A stretch of 7,104 bases of DNA. Source: an uncultured Oscillospiraceae bacterium. Its GTDB lineage: Bacteria; Bacillota; Clostridia; Oscillospirales; Acutalibacteraceae. A program made the position numbers and the translations under genes. Under the pieces are notes generated by a model that was not told where the DNA came from, did no database searches, and saw only the letters and a program-made list of their open reading frames with translations. Location of the stretch: positions 1-7,104 of the forward strand of contig USCI01000109.1 of the NCBI GenBank assembly GCA_900553255.1, read 5' to 3'. This document shows, piece by piece, positions 1 through 5,498 of this stretch. Position 1 is the first letter of the stretch; each line of letters starts with the position of its first letter.

Positions 1-1
1 G

Positions 2-280
2 CGGGCCCTGATCACCCGCTATGGTATGACCGATGAATTCGATATGGTCGCTTTGGAAACGGTACAGAACCAGTATCTGGGCGGGGATACCGCGCTGGCC
101 TGCGCCGAGGATACCGCCTCGCGGATTGATGCACGGGTGGTGGAGATCGTAAAAGAGGCCCATGAGAAGGCCTTTGCCATTCTGAAGGAAAATCAGGAAA
201 AGCTTCATGAGCTGGCCGCACATCTTCTGGAGAAGGAAACGATCACAGGAGAAGAGTTTATGGCGCTGCTGGAGGCATAA
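2..280 (+). CDS. ftsH: ATP-dependent zinc metalloprotease FtsH, C-terminal fragment (5' end outside window)
   Basis: This is the last 92 codons of a gene entering from the left edge, in the frame that starts at base 2 and stops with TAA at 278-280. The translation carries the hallmarks of the end of the M41 peptidase domain of FtsH: TRYGM near its start, then MVALETV, a YLGGD motif, and a C-terminal helical stretch ending HELA...LLEKETITGEEF. FtsH is a membrane-anchored AAA+ protease that degrades misassembled membrane proteins and some short-lived cytosolic regulators. The AAA+ module, the HExxH zinc site and the membrane segments lie outside the window, so activity cannot be judged here. 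There is no long basic or acidic tail after the peptidase domain. It converges on the minus-strand genes and is separated from them by the hairpin at 297-329. Confidence 0.93.
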   Translation, partial: RALITRYGMTDEFDMVALETVQNQYLGGDTALACAEDTASRIDARVVEIVKEAHEKAFAILKENQEKLHELAAHLLEKETITGEEFMALLEA

Positions 281-296
281 GACGAAATAGAAAAAC

Positions 297-329
297 GCGC
301 CTCGGGCTGCGTGCGGCAGCCCGGGGCGC
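297..329. terminator. Hairpin terminator between convergent ftsH and the 73-residue gene
   Basis: A 14-bp stem (left arm 297-310, right arm 316-329, one G-U pair, 5-base loop) is GC-rich. On the minus strand it is followed by GTTTTTCTATTTC, a reasonable U-tract, so it looks like the terminator of the minus-strand gene at 343-564. On the plus strand the tail (ATCTCATTATC) is poor in T, so for ftsH it may work only partly or need help. Confidence 0.75.
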
Positions 330-342
330 ATCTCATTATCGG

Positions 343-564
343 TCAGCAGGTGGAGGGAGAAAGCCGGGTGATGAAGTCCGCAGTGATCTGCGGGGGGATA
401 CTCATGGTCATCGCCCCGCTATACGTGATGCACACCTGGTCGCCGGCACGGAAATGGCAGGCGCAGGGGGAATGGACCACCACTTCCTGAGAAGTACTCT
501 GGTCACAGACGGACATCCGGCAGTTCTGTGCGGAAAGCACCGTCGCCCTCATGGTTGTTCTCAT
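343..564 (-). CDS. Conserved small cysteine-containing protein of unknown function (73 aa)
   Basis: The 73-residue protein begins MRTTMRATVLSAQ and contains the stretch QEVVVHSPCACHF, then AGDQVCITYSGAMTMSIPPQITA. The alternation of short beta-like segments (ATVLSA, EVVVH, DQVCITY) around a Gly-Asp turn suggests a small beta-barrel of OB-like type; this is inference. It has five cysteines: near residues 15 and 20, a CxC pair in the middle, one in the GDQVC strand, and one more as the final residue. I recall similar short proteins in clostridial genomes but cannot give a family name. A GGAGG sequence lies 12 bases before the ATG at 564; an in-frame ATG at 552 (MRATVL) is an alternative start but is farther from that site. 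It has a possible promoter at 600-629 and a terminator at 297-329, so it is probably a single-gene unit. No function is assigned. Confidence 0.72.
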   Translation of the reverse strand: MRTTMRATVLSAQNCRMSVCDQSTSQEVVVHSPCACHFRAGDQVCITYSGAMTMSIPPQITADFITRLSPSTC

Positions 565-599
565 CAGATCGAATCGCCTCCGTTCGGGTAGGATAGTCC

Positions 600-629
600 A
601 TTCTATGCGCCCAATGTCGTCCTGTGCAA
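600..629 (-). promoter_or_regulatory. Possible sigma-A promoter for the 73-residue gene
   Basis: On the minus strand TTGCAC (624-629) and TAGAAT (600-605) are separated by 18 bases. The -10 matches the consensus at 5 of 6 positions and the -35 at only 3 of 6. It lies 36 bases before the start codon and just upstream of the GGAGG site, the right place for a monocistronic promoter. Transcription from within the long array upstream should be stopped by the hairpin at 710-756, so a separate promoter is needed here. Confidence 0.35.
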
Positions 630-709
630 AATACCATCACGTTCAACATCCCCGGTGAATGACGGCCGGTAATGGGATTGCATTCCGTCCAGAGACGTAC
701 AGAAAAAAG

Positions 710-758
710 AAAATGATGCCTTCCCGGACCGGTTGGTGACGGGAGGGCATCATTTTTT
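710..758. terminator. Strong bidirectional-type terminator closing the minus-strand array
   Basis: Bases 710-726 pair with 740-756 to give a 17-bp stem with a single G-U pair and a 13-base loop that itself contains the palindrome ACCGGT. The plus-strand side ends in six T; on the minus strand the hairpin is followed by TCTTTTTTCTG. It lies about 65 bases beyond the stop codon of the 55-residue gene, the last gene of the long minus-strand array. No plus-strand gene reads into it, so its main use is probably to end minus-strand transcription. Confidence 0.85.
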
Positions 759-822
759 AAAGCACCGATTTTCGTTGGCAGCCGGGAGATCAGGAGCGGG
801 ATTCTTTGTTCGAACCGCCGCC

Positions 823-990
823 CTACTGCTCATGGTAAACCTTCATTTGTGGGGCGTGTGTGCCCGCGACAATCGGATTTGCCGGCTCTTTGCCATGCCT
901 GGCTTTCCCCTGGATTTCCGGAACCGCCGGAGCATCGTTTCGCGGCTGCGTATGTGTCCGTTCCGGCCGTGCCATACCCTTTTTCGCCAT
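823..990 (-). CDS. Conserved basic, proline-rich small protein of unknown function (55 aa)
   Basis: The protein is 55 residues, starting MAKKGMARPERTH and containing PAVPEIQGKARHGKEPANP, then IVAGTHAPQMKVYHEQ at the end. It is basic, hydrophilic and proline-rich, with no membrane segment, and is probably mostly disordered. I recall proteins with the same MAKKGMxRP...VPEIQGKAK..KEKA.PIIAGT layout in Clostridia, so I treat it as a conserved gene, though its role is not known to me. The start at 990 is set by a very good ribosome site (GAGGTGATT at 993-1001). The reading frame is open upstream to 1185, but that extension would overlap the neighbouring oxidoreductase gene and has no similar site. 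It is the last gene before the 710-756 terminator and 115 bases after the gene at 1106-1747. Confidence 0.75.
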   Translation of the reverse strand: MAKKGMARPERTHTQPRNDAPAVPEIQGKARHGKEPANPIVAGTHAPQMKVYHEQ

Positions 991-992
991 AC

Positions 993-1001
993 AATCACCT
1001 C
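993..1001 (-). promoter_or_regulatory. Ribosome binding site that fixes the start of the 55-residue gene
   Basis: On the minus strand GAGGTGATT pairs almost perfectly with the end of 16S rRNA and ends two bases before the ATG at 990. It decides the choice of the 55-residue protein over the longer open frame that runs to 1185. Confidence 0.75.
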
Positions 1002-1105
1002 TTGTATAGCGTACCCTGAACGGGCGGACAATATCCATTTCGGCAGCCGGTCGTGACGTTTGGCCATATCCCGGCGTAATTTTCGATTGTGTCGGGATCG
1101 TCAGC

Positions 1106-1747
1106 TTATTCGGGATTTCTCCGGATAAAGTTGGTATAGATAAACTCCTCCTGAGGCGGCAGGGGAACCAGCTTGCTGCCCACATCTTTACATTTTAGAA
1201 AATAGGCCATGTTGTGCCCAAGGACCCTCATGGTCTGCATGCCTTCCCAATCCTGCCGGACTTCGTCCGGCGTTGTCCCATGTACCATGTTCCAGTAACG
1301 GGAAGTAATAATGGGCATCTGCATCAGGCCGAAATACTTGTTTATCTGATCCCAGGTGGCCGTCGTACCTGCCCGTCGTGCGGAAATCACGGCTGCTGCC
1401 GGCTTCAGATAAAAGCGTTTTCCGCCGCCGTTCAGGTCTGCATAAAAGGCCCGGTCCAAAAAGGAAGTGATCGCTCCGGATGCCCCGGCCCAGTGGACCG
1501 GCGTACCAAAGACAAAACCATCGTAGTCTCCGGCCAAATCCAAAAAATCATTGACCGCATCCGGAAAAACACAGCGCTGCAAATCGTTGCATTTATGACA
1601 GGCGGTACAGCCGGCAAGCGGTTTGCTGCCGATCCAGAAAAGGTCGGTATCGATGCCGTTCTGGTTCAGTGTACCGGATACCTCGCATAAGGCTGTGTAG
1701 GTGCAACCTTCTCGGTGCGGACTTCCATTTACCAATAAAACCTTCAA
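1106..1747 (-). CDS. Flavodoxin-fold NAD(P)H-dependent oxidoreductase with iron-sulfur-flavoprotein cysteine motif
   Basis: This 213-residue cytosolic protein has a flavodoxin-like fold of the NADPH-dependent FMN reductase/iron-sulfur flavoprotein group. The FMN phosphate loop is at residues 8-16 (GSPHREGCT). A second flavin-contacting segment, FGTPVHWAGASG, is at 80-91. Cysteines at 47, 50, 53 and 59 form CxxCxxCx5C, the compact pattern known to bind a [4Fe-4S] cluster in archaeal-type Isf proteins, so a cluster is likely here too (inference). Such proteins pass electrons from ferredoxin or NAD(P)H to small acceptors. The start is TTG at 1745-1747: the flavin loop begins only eight codons later and the first in-frame ATG is at residue 143. 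An AAAGGGG site nine bases upstream overlaps the stop codon of the preceding gene. It lies 15 bases after that gene, in the same array. The substrate is unknown. Confidence 0.88.
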   Translation of the reverse strand: MKVLLVNGSPHREGCTYTALCEVSGTLNQNGIDTDLFWIGSKPLAGCTACHKCNDLQRCVFPDAVNDFLDLAGDYDGFVFGTPVHWAGASGAITSFLDRAFYADLNGGGKRFYLKPAAAVISARRAGTTATWDQINKYFGLMQMPIITSRYWNMVHGTTPDEVRQDWEGMQTMRVLGHNMAYFLKCKDVGSKLVPLPPQEEFIYTNFIRRNPE

Positions 1748-1756
1748 GAGACTGCG

Positions 1757-1763
1757 CCCCTTT
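1757..1763 (-). promoter_or_regulatory. Ribosome binding site for the TTG start at 1747
   Basis: AAAGGGG on the minus strand sits nine bases before the TTG start and shares a base with the TGA stop of the upstream lipoprotein gene. This suggests coupled translation and supports the non-ATG start. Confidence 0.55.
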
Positions 1764-2869
1764 CAATTTTGTGAAAAAACCTGTTCCAGCCACTGTGCAT
1801 AATCCTCTACCCAGCCGCCGTCGCCGCCGAAGCCGTGGGGCCAATCCTGCAGAACAATCCGTTTGGTGATAACCCCTACATCCTGCATCAGGGCATACTG
1901 GGCCTCAAACTGATCATAGAAAGGATCCTCCGTCCCATAGCAGTAAAAGGTCGGCGGAAGGTTTCCGGCCCTTAACGCCTCTTCGTCCATAGAAGCCACA
2001 CTAAGCCTGCCGTAGAAGGAGTAAATCATGCCTGCAGCAGAAGCGCGGGCGGGTATAGCGTCCAGTTCGTCTGGGACGTAATCCGGATCCAGAACTGTCG
2101 GGAGGATGTCCTCGTCAAAGTTGAGGAAGAATTCCCCGGCCTGGATCCCTCCGGCAGAATAACCCATCACAGCAATGTCATCCGGGTCGATGCCGTAAGT
2201 TTCGGCGTTTTTCCGGATGAACCGCACAGCACGGGCCACATCCAATGCGCCTTCCTGTTGAGTGTATGGACGCAATCGGTAATCCACGATAAAGGTCTGG
2301 TACCCCAGCTCCCGCAGATGGGCGGCGGTGGGCAGAGTATCGGTGTAGTTGCCACGGACCTGAAAAGCGCCGCCCGCCAATAGCACCACCGCGCCTTTTA
2401 CCTCGGTACCTTCCCGTACAGGGATGGCCGTCAGATAGGGACGGAAATCCGGTTCGTCGAAGTATCCGGTCATCGTTTGGGAAATTTCCGTTCTGGCCGG
2501 GACGTTCCCTTCCTCCCACAAATACAGGGCCTGGATTCCGGCGGGATCAGGGGTTGTATTCAAAACCGTTTGGTTGCCGTCCGGTTCCGGCAGACGGCGA
2601 TGTGTGTCGCCGTAGTCCCAGTCGGTATAGCGGCCGCTGCCGTAATCGTAGGAGGCGGGAAAATCCGACGGCGTGGCCAGCGTATCCTCGGAGGTGCCGT
2701 TGCGGACTTCCGATTCCTCCTGCAGTGTCGGAAGGTATGGTTGGGATTGCATGGCTTCCTCCTCTGTATGCGATAAGGATAGGGTACTGCTTCCGGTTTG
2801 GGCAGAGCAGGCGGTAATAAGTATCGTTATGATACACAAGGAGATTCCTGTCAACCCGGATTTTCGCAT
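1763..2869 (-). CDS. Lipoprotein alpha/beta hydrolase (BD-FAE/acetylxylan-esterase-like esterase)
   Basis: The product has 368 residues. Residues 1-21 are a lipoprotein signal with lipobox ITAC (Cys21), so the mature protein should be tethered outside the membrane. A Ser/Thr/Glu-rich linker follows to about residue 65, and the hydrolase domain covers roughly 140-366. The oxyanion-type motif is LAGGAF at 164-169 (the usual HGG has Ala in place of His), the nucleophile is Ser238 in GYSAGG, and Asp315 (YGTEDPF) and His345 (DWPHGFG) complete a likely triad. The pattern matches the esterase families that include acetylxylan and feruloyl esterases, which remove acyl groups from sugars or small esters. 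The true substrate is unknown. The start at 2869 has an AGGAGA site about ten bases upstream. It follows a second lipoprotein hydrolase after 21 bases. Confidence 0.88.
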   Translation of the reverse strand: MRKSGLTGISLCIITILITACSAQTGSSTLSLSHTEEEAMQSQPYLPTLQEESEVRNGTSEDTLATPSDFPASYDYGSGRYTDWDYGDTHRRLPEPDGNQTVLNTTPDPAGIQALYLWEEGNVPARTEISQTMTGYFDEPDFRPYLTAIPVREGTEVKGAVVLLAGGAFQVRGNYTDTLPTAAHLRELGYQTFIVDYRLRPYTQQEGALDVARAVRFIRKNAETYGIDPDDIAVMGYSAGGIQAGEFFLNFDEDILPTVLDPDYVPDELDAIPARASAAGMIYSFYGRLSVASMDEEALRAGNLPPTFYCYGTEDPFYDQFEAQYALMQDVGVITKRIVLQDWPHGFGGDGGWVEDYAQWLEQVFSQN

Positions 2870-2890
2870 GATTGTCTGTCTCCTTTCTGT

Positions 2891-3781
2891 TTACTTGGCA
2901 AACAGCCAGCCCATGATTTCCTCGTCAAAGGCAAAGGCCGCCCCGCCGGCGTGCTGGTCGGAATACCCCCGTTCGGTGAAGTACTCCTGACCTTTTATAT
3001 CGAGGACCAGAATCTCGTCGATCTCTTCCTGTGTCAGCCCCTGCTCTTCATAAAGGTCGTGCAGCCGGATGTAGGCTTCACGCAGAGGTGCCGAGCCATA
3101 GTAGCTGTCCTCTTCGCCCACTGCCAAATAGACGGGCGTTTGAGCCTGCGCCAGCGCCTCCAGATCGCCGTCCCACCTGGTACTTGTGGCCAGGTATGCT
3201 GTGTACAGTTCCGGCCGCTTTCCCATTACCAGGGAGCCGGTTTCCCCACCGCCGGAAAACCCGTGCAAGTATACCTTTTCCGGATGGATGTTGTAGTGGA
3301 AAAGCAGATATTCGGTTAAAGCGATGGCCTGGTTTGCTGAGGTTTCACCCCAGTCATTCAGTTGCGGGGCCGCCACGATCATTTCCTTGTTATAGCTCTG
3401 CGCTTCAAACCCGTATTCTTCTGCCCGCAGGTTGGCGCCCACACCCTGGAAATATAGCCCCTCATAGCCGGGCAGGGTGACGAAAAGCGCATAGGGGACG
3501 CTGCCGTCATAGCTTTCGGGAATGTATAGGTTATAGTGGATATCCCCCTCGGTTTCCGAGTGAAGTACATTGTCCAGCACAAAGCCGCGGTAGGTTTCTG
3601 TGCCCTCCGTCACGACGCCGGCGGCCGCACTGCCTTCATCCTGCAGTTCCGGGGCGGCGGATGAGGCGTCCTTTATGGACTCTGTCCGGGAGGGAGAACC
3701 GGATTCCGCGGCACAGGAAGTAAGGCCGATAATCATAACCAGGGCCGAAAACAGAAGAATTCCCGATCGTCTCTTTTTCAT
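2891..3781 (-). CDS. Lipoprotein alpha/beta hydrolase (PHB-depolymerase/LpqC-like esterase)
   Basis: The 296-residue product has a lipoprotein signal with lipobox LTSC (Cys23) and a low-complexity Ser/Ala/Glu linker to about residue 60. The hydrolase domain shows an early TLPGYEG segment at 102-108, the nucleophile Ser176 in HGFSGGGE, Asp225 in VGEEDSYYG, and His277 in YSDQHAGG. This order and the GFSGGG elbow fit the extracellular esterase group related to polyhydroxybutyrate depolymerase and LpqC; a polymer substrate is not implied. The start ATG overlaps the TGA of the preceding reductase gene by four bases (ATGA at 3778-3781), and a GGGAGG site lies nine bases upstream, so translation is probably coupled. 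It differs clearly in sequence from its lipoprotein neighbour at 1763-2869, so the two are not a recent duplication. Confidence 0.87.
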   Translation of the reverse strand: MKKRRSGILLFSALVMIIGLTSCAAESGSPSRTESIKDASSAAPELQDEGSAAAGVVTEGTETYRGFVLDNVLHSETEGDIHYNLYIPESYDGSVPYALFVTLPGYEGLYFQGVGANLRAEEYGFEAQSYNKEMIVAAPQLNDWGETSANQAIALTEYLLFHYNIHPEKVYLHGFSGGGETGSLVMGKRPELYTAYLATSTRWDGDLEALAQAQTPVYLAVGEEDSYYGSAPLREAYIRLHDLYEEQGLTQEEIDEILVLDIKGQEYFTERGYSDQHAGGAAFAFDEEIMGWLFAK

Positions 3782-4527
3782 TTTTTACCGCCTCCCGTTT
3801 TCTCCTGCAAACGCCGCAAACCGTACCGGAGCCAAAGCGTGTCCCCGTCCAGGATCTCGGCACCTTTAAGGGAAAATGCTGCCGGTGGGCGGGAGGGCAG
3901 GAAATCCGCGCGCTCAAAAATCGACACGGATTCCGTGCCGCCGTCCGCCGCCGGGGCAATCACCAGGCTTAACTCATCCAGGAGATTTTCCTGCAGAAAA
4001 GACCAGTTGGTTATGCCGCCGCCTGCGACCATCAGCCGGTCGATGCCAAACAGCACCCGCAGCTTCTCCAGCAGCAGTGCACAGTCCAGGCGCTCCTTTC
4101 CGGCGAAGAGATAGGACACGCCCCGCCGGCGCAGATCGTCCAGGCATTCCGGGGAGGCCTGCTGTGTCAGTGCCTCGATAATGTGCGAAACGGAGCGGCC
4201 CTTTTTCTCCAAACGGTGGGAGGAAAAGGCCAGTTCCCCCTTCGGATCCATGGAGACGATGAAATTCCCCAAAGCACGGCCTTCCTCATTGATCCAATCT
4301 TCCTTGGGCAGAGGTGTTTTCTCCGAGGAGACTATCGGTCTGATCCCCTCCGCATAGCCGCCCAGCATGGTAGTAGTGCCGTAGAGGGTGGCCTGGCAGC
4401 GGTAAAAGCTGCGCAGCTCGCCATAGGTTTTCAAAGCCGGAAGCGTTTCCGGCATGCCGAAAAAGTCCCCGTCGATCTTCCCGTCCAGGGAGACCAGCAT
4501 ATGGCAGACAACAAAAGGTCGCTCCAT
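3778..4527 (-). CDS. RibD C-terminal/dihydrofolate-reductase-fold reductase
   Basis: From the chosen start the protein has 249 residues. It shows the features of the RibD-C (DHFR-like) fold: the N-terminal strand and loop CHMLVSLDGKIDG, a TLYGTTTMLGGYAEG segment where family members contact NADPH, and a late GIDRLMVAGGGITNWSF followed by LLDELSLVIAPAADGG. The deaminase half of true RibD is absent, so it is a stand-alone reductase; such proteins are often not part of riboflavin synthesis and act on unknown substrates using NADPH. The frame is open back to 4602, but that would overlap the preceding gene by 74 bases. ATG at 4527 is preferred because it follows that gene's TAA after one base and has GAGAGGA five bases upstream; ATG at 4542 is an alternative. 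It overlaps the next gene by four bases. Confidence 0.87.
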   Translation of the reverse strand: MERPFVVCHMLVSLDGKIDGDFFGMPETLPALKTYGELRSFYRCQATLYGTTTMLGGYAEGIRPIVSSEKTPLPKEDWINEEGRALGNFIVSMDPKGELAFSSHRLEKKGRSVSHIIEALTQQASPECLDDLRRRGVSYLFAGKERLDCALLLEKLRVLFGIDRLMVAGGGITNWSFLQENLLDELSLVIAPAADGGTESVSIFERADFLPSRPPAAFSLKGAEILDGDTLWLRYGLRRLQEKTGGGKK

Positions 4528-4528
4528 C

Positions 4529-4852
4529 TTATTCCTCTCCATAGACGTCTTTGGCCATCCGTAAAGCGGCCCAGGCCTTTGGCCAGCCTGCATAAAAGGC
4601 AAGCTGGGTCAGGGCTTCGCTCATCTCGGTGCGGGTAACGCCGTTTGCCTTTGCCCGTTCAATATGGTGAAGAAGCGAGCTGTCCAGAATCCCGCTGGCC
4701 ATCAAAGCGGATACGGTAATCAGGCTGCGGTCTCGGGGAGAAAGCTTGTCTTCCCTTGACCAGACCTCCCCAAACAGCACGTCGTCGTTCAGCTGAGCAA
4801 ATTTAGGGGCGAATCTGTTCATGGCATCCCGGCCTGCGGTTACCTTTTCCAT
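4529..4852 (-). CDS. Carboxymuconolactone decarboxylase (CMD) family protein lacking CxxC
   Basis: This is a small all-helical protein of about 107 residues in the CMD/AhpD-like fold. The family core is plain: FGEVWSREDKLSPRDRSLITVSALMASG, the HHIERAKANGVT segment, then EMSEALTQLAFYAGWPKAW. It has no cysteine at all, so it cannot be an AhpD-type peroxidase partner; it fits the gamma-CMD-like branch found beside oxidoreductases in many anaerobes, whose reaction is usually not established. I prefer ATG at 4852 (MEKVTAGRD, the beginning I recall for this group) over ATG at 4864, which lies directly against its GGGAAAGG sequence. It is 25 bases after the flavin reductase stop and one base before the next gene, so it is inside the array. 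Confidence 0.87.
   Translation of the reverse strand: MEKVTAGRDAMNRFAPKFAQLNDDVLFGEVWSREDKLSPRDRSLITVSALMASGILDSSLLHHIERAKANGVTRTEMSEALTQLAFYAGWPKAWAALRMAKDVYGEE
4533..4539 (-). promoter_or_regulatory. Ribosome binding site that fixes the RibD-C reductase start
   Basis: GAGAGGA on the minus strand sits five bases before the ATG at 4527, inside the last codons of the CMD gene. The alternative upstream ATG codons lack an equally placed site. Confidence 0.5.
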
Positions 4853-4877
4853 TGAAAATCCCATCCTTTCCCGAAGG

Positions 4878-5435
4878 TTATTTCAGCTGCCCGCCATCCT
4901 GAAAAGCATTGCCCACGCGCTGGCCCATCACATGATAGCCGCTGTGAGCGGGCTCAAAGGATATCGGACGGAACTTGGCAAAATCAATGCTGCCGTCCTC
5001 GCCCAAAACGCTGTCGTCGGCGCTGACGTTGACAATCTGGCCGATGATGTTTCCGTCTTCGTTGATTTTGAGGAATTTGCATTCCAGGGCTACAGGCAGC
5101 TCGTCGATCAGGGGAGCGTCCACAAATTTGCTCTCGGTCGTGTGGAAACCGGCCTTTTCCATTTTTTTCGTTTCGGTGTTGGCGGAGACCATGCCCACAT
5201 AATCGGCGGCAACCACATGGTCGGCATCGGCAAAGCTCACCGTAAAGGCGCCCTTGGCCTGAATGTTTTTTGTGGTCTTGTGGCCGGCGCTCAGGCAAAG
5301 CACCACTTTGTCGGCATCATACAGGCCGCCCCAGGCGGCATTCATGGCGTCGGCGGTGCCGTCCTCGTTATAGGTGGCGATAATCAGCACCGGCAGGGGA
5401 TAAAACCAGGGTTTTGCTCCGAAATTTCTGCGCAT
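4878..5435 (-). CDS. Flavin reductase family protein (FMN-binding split barrel)
   Basis: The 185-residue cytosolic protein matches the flavin-reductase-like split-barrel family. It begins with PWFYPLPVLIIATYNEDG, continues with AMNAAWGG at 30-37 and LCLSAGHKTTKNI at 47-58, and has AFTVSFAD at 63-70, the order seen in FMN-binding members of this group. The late segment LECKFLKI...GQIVNVSAD is also typical. Members bind FMN and use NAD(P)H or a partner protein to reduce flavin or small substrates; the substrate here is unknown. The start at 5435 has an AAGGGAG site eight bases upstream. It follows the aldo/keto reductase gene after 63 bases that contain a hairpin, and lies 25 bases (13 to the alternative start) before the CMD gene. 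Confidence 0.88.
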   Translation of the reverse strand: MRRNFGAKPWFYPLPVLIIATYNEDGTADAMNAAWGGLYDADKVVLCLSAGHKTTKNIQAKGAFTVSFADADHVVAADYVGMVSANTETKKMEKAGFHTTESKFVDAPLIDELPVALECKFLKINEDGNIIGQIVNVSADDSVLGEDGSIDFAKFRPISFEPAHSGYHVMGQRVGNAFQDGGQLK

Positions 5436-5469
5436 AAAAACGACTCCCTTCTGTTATGGATAAAGAGGA

Positions 5470-5488
5470 AGCCGGGACTCGCCCGGCT
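5470..5488 (-). terminator. Weak hairpin between aldo/keto reductase and flavin reductase genes
   Basis: AGCCGGG (5482-5488 read on the minus strand) pairs with CCCGGCT (5470-5476) around a 5-base loop. The minus-strand tail, TCCTCTTTATCC, is only moderately T-rich, so it may be an attenuating rather than complete terminator. It splits the array into two genes upstream and the rest downstream. No clear promoter is seen in the remaining space before 5435. Confidence 0.4.
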
Positions 5489-5498
5489 CTCGCATTTT

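Noticed and set aside
808..816. GGTTCGAAC, resembling a tRNA T-loop
   Set aside because: The flanking bases do not form the 5-bp T-stem, and no acceptor, D or anticodon arms can be drawn around it.
1003..1031. TTGTCC-17-TATACA promoter-like pair before the 55-residue gene on the minus strand
   Set aside because: Each box matches at 4 of 6 positions, and transcription would start within the ribosome site, leaving no leader; it may be chance, and the gene can be read from the array.
733..1056. Plus-strand 107-codon open frame
   Set aside because: It begins inside the loop of the terminator, has no ribosome site, and is opposite the better-supported 55-residue gene.
823..1185. 120-codon version of the 55-residue protein
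   Set aside because: The first 65 codons overlap the end of the oxidoreductase gene, show no conserved pattern and have no ribosome site; the excellent site at 993-1001 belongs to the shorter form.
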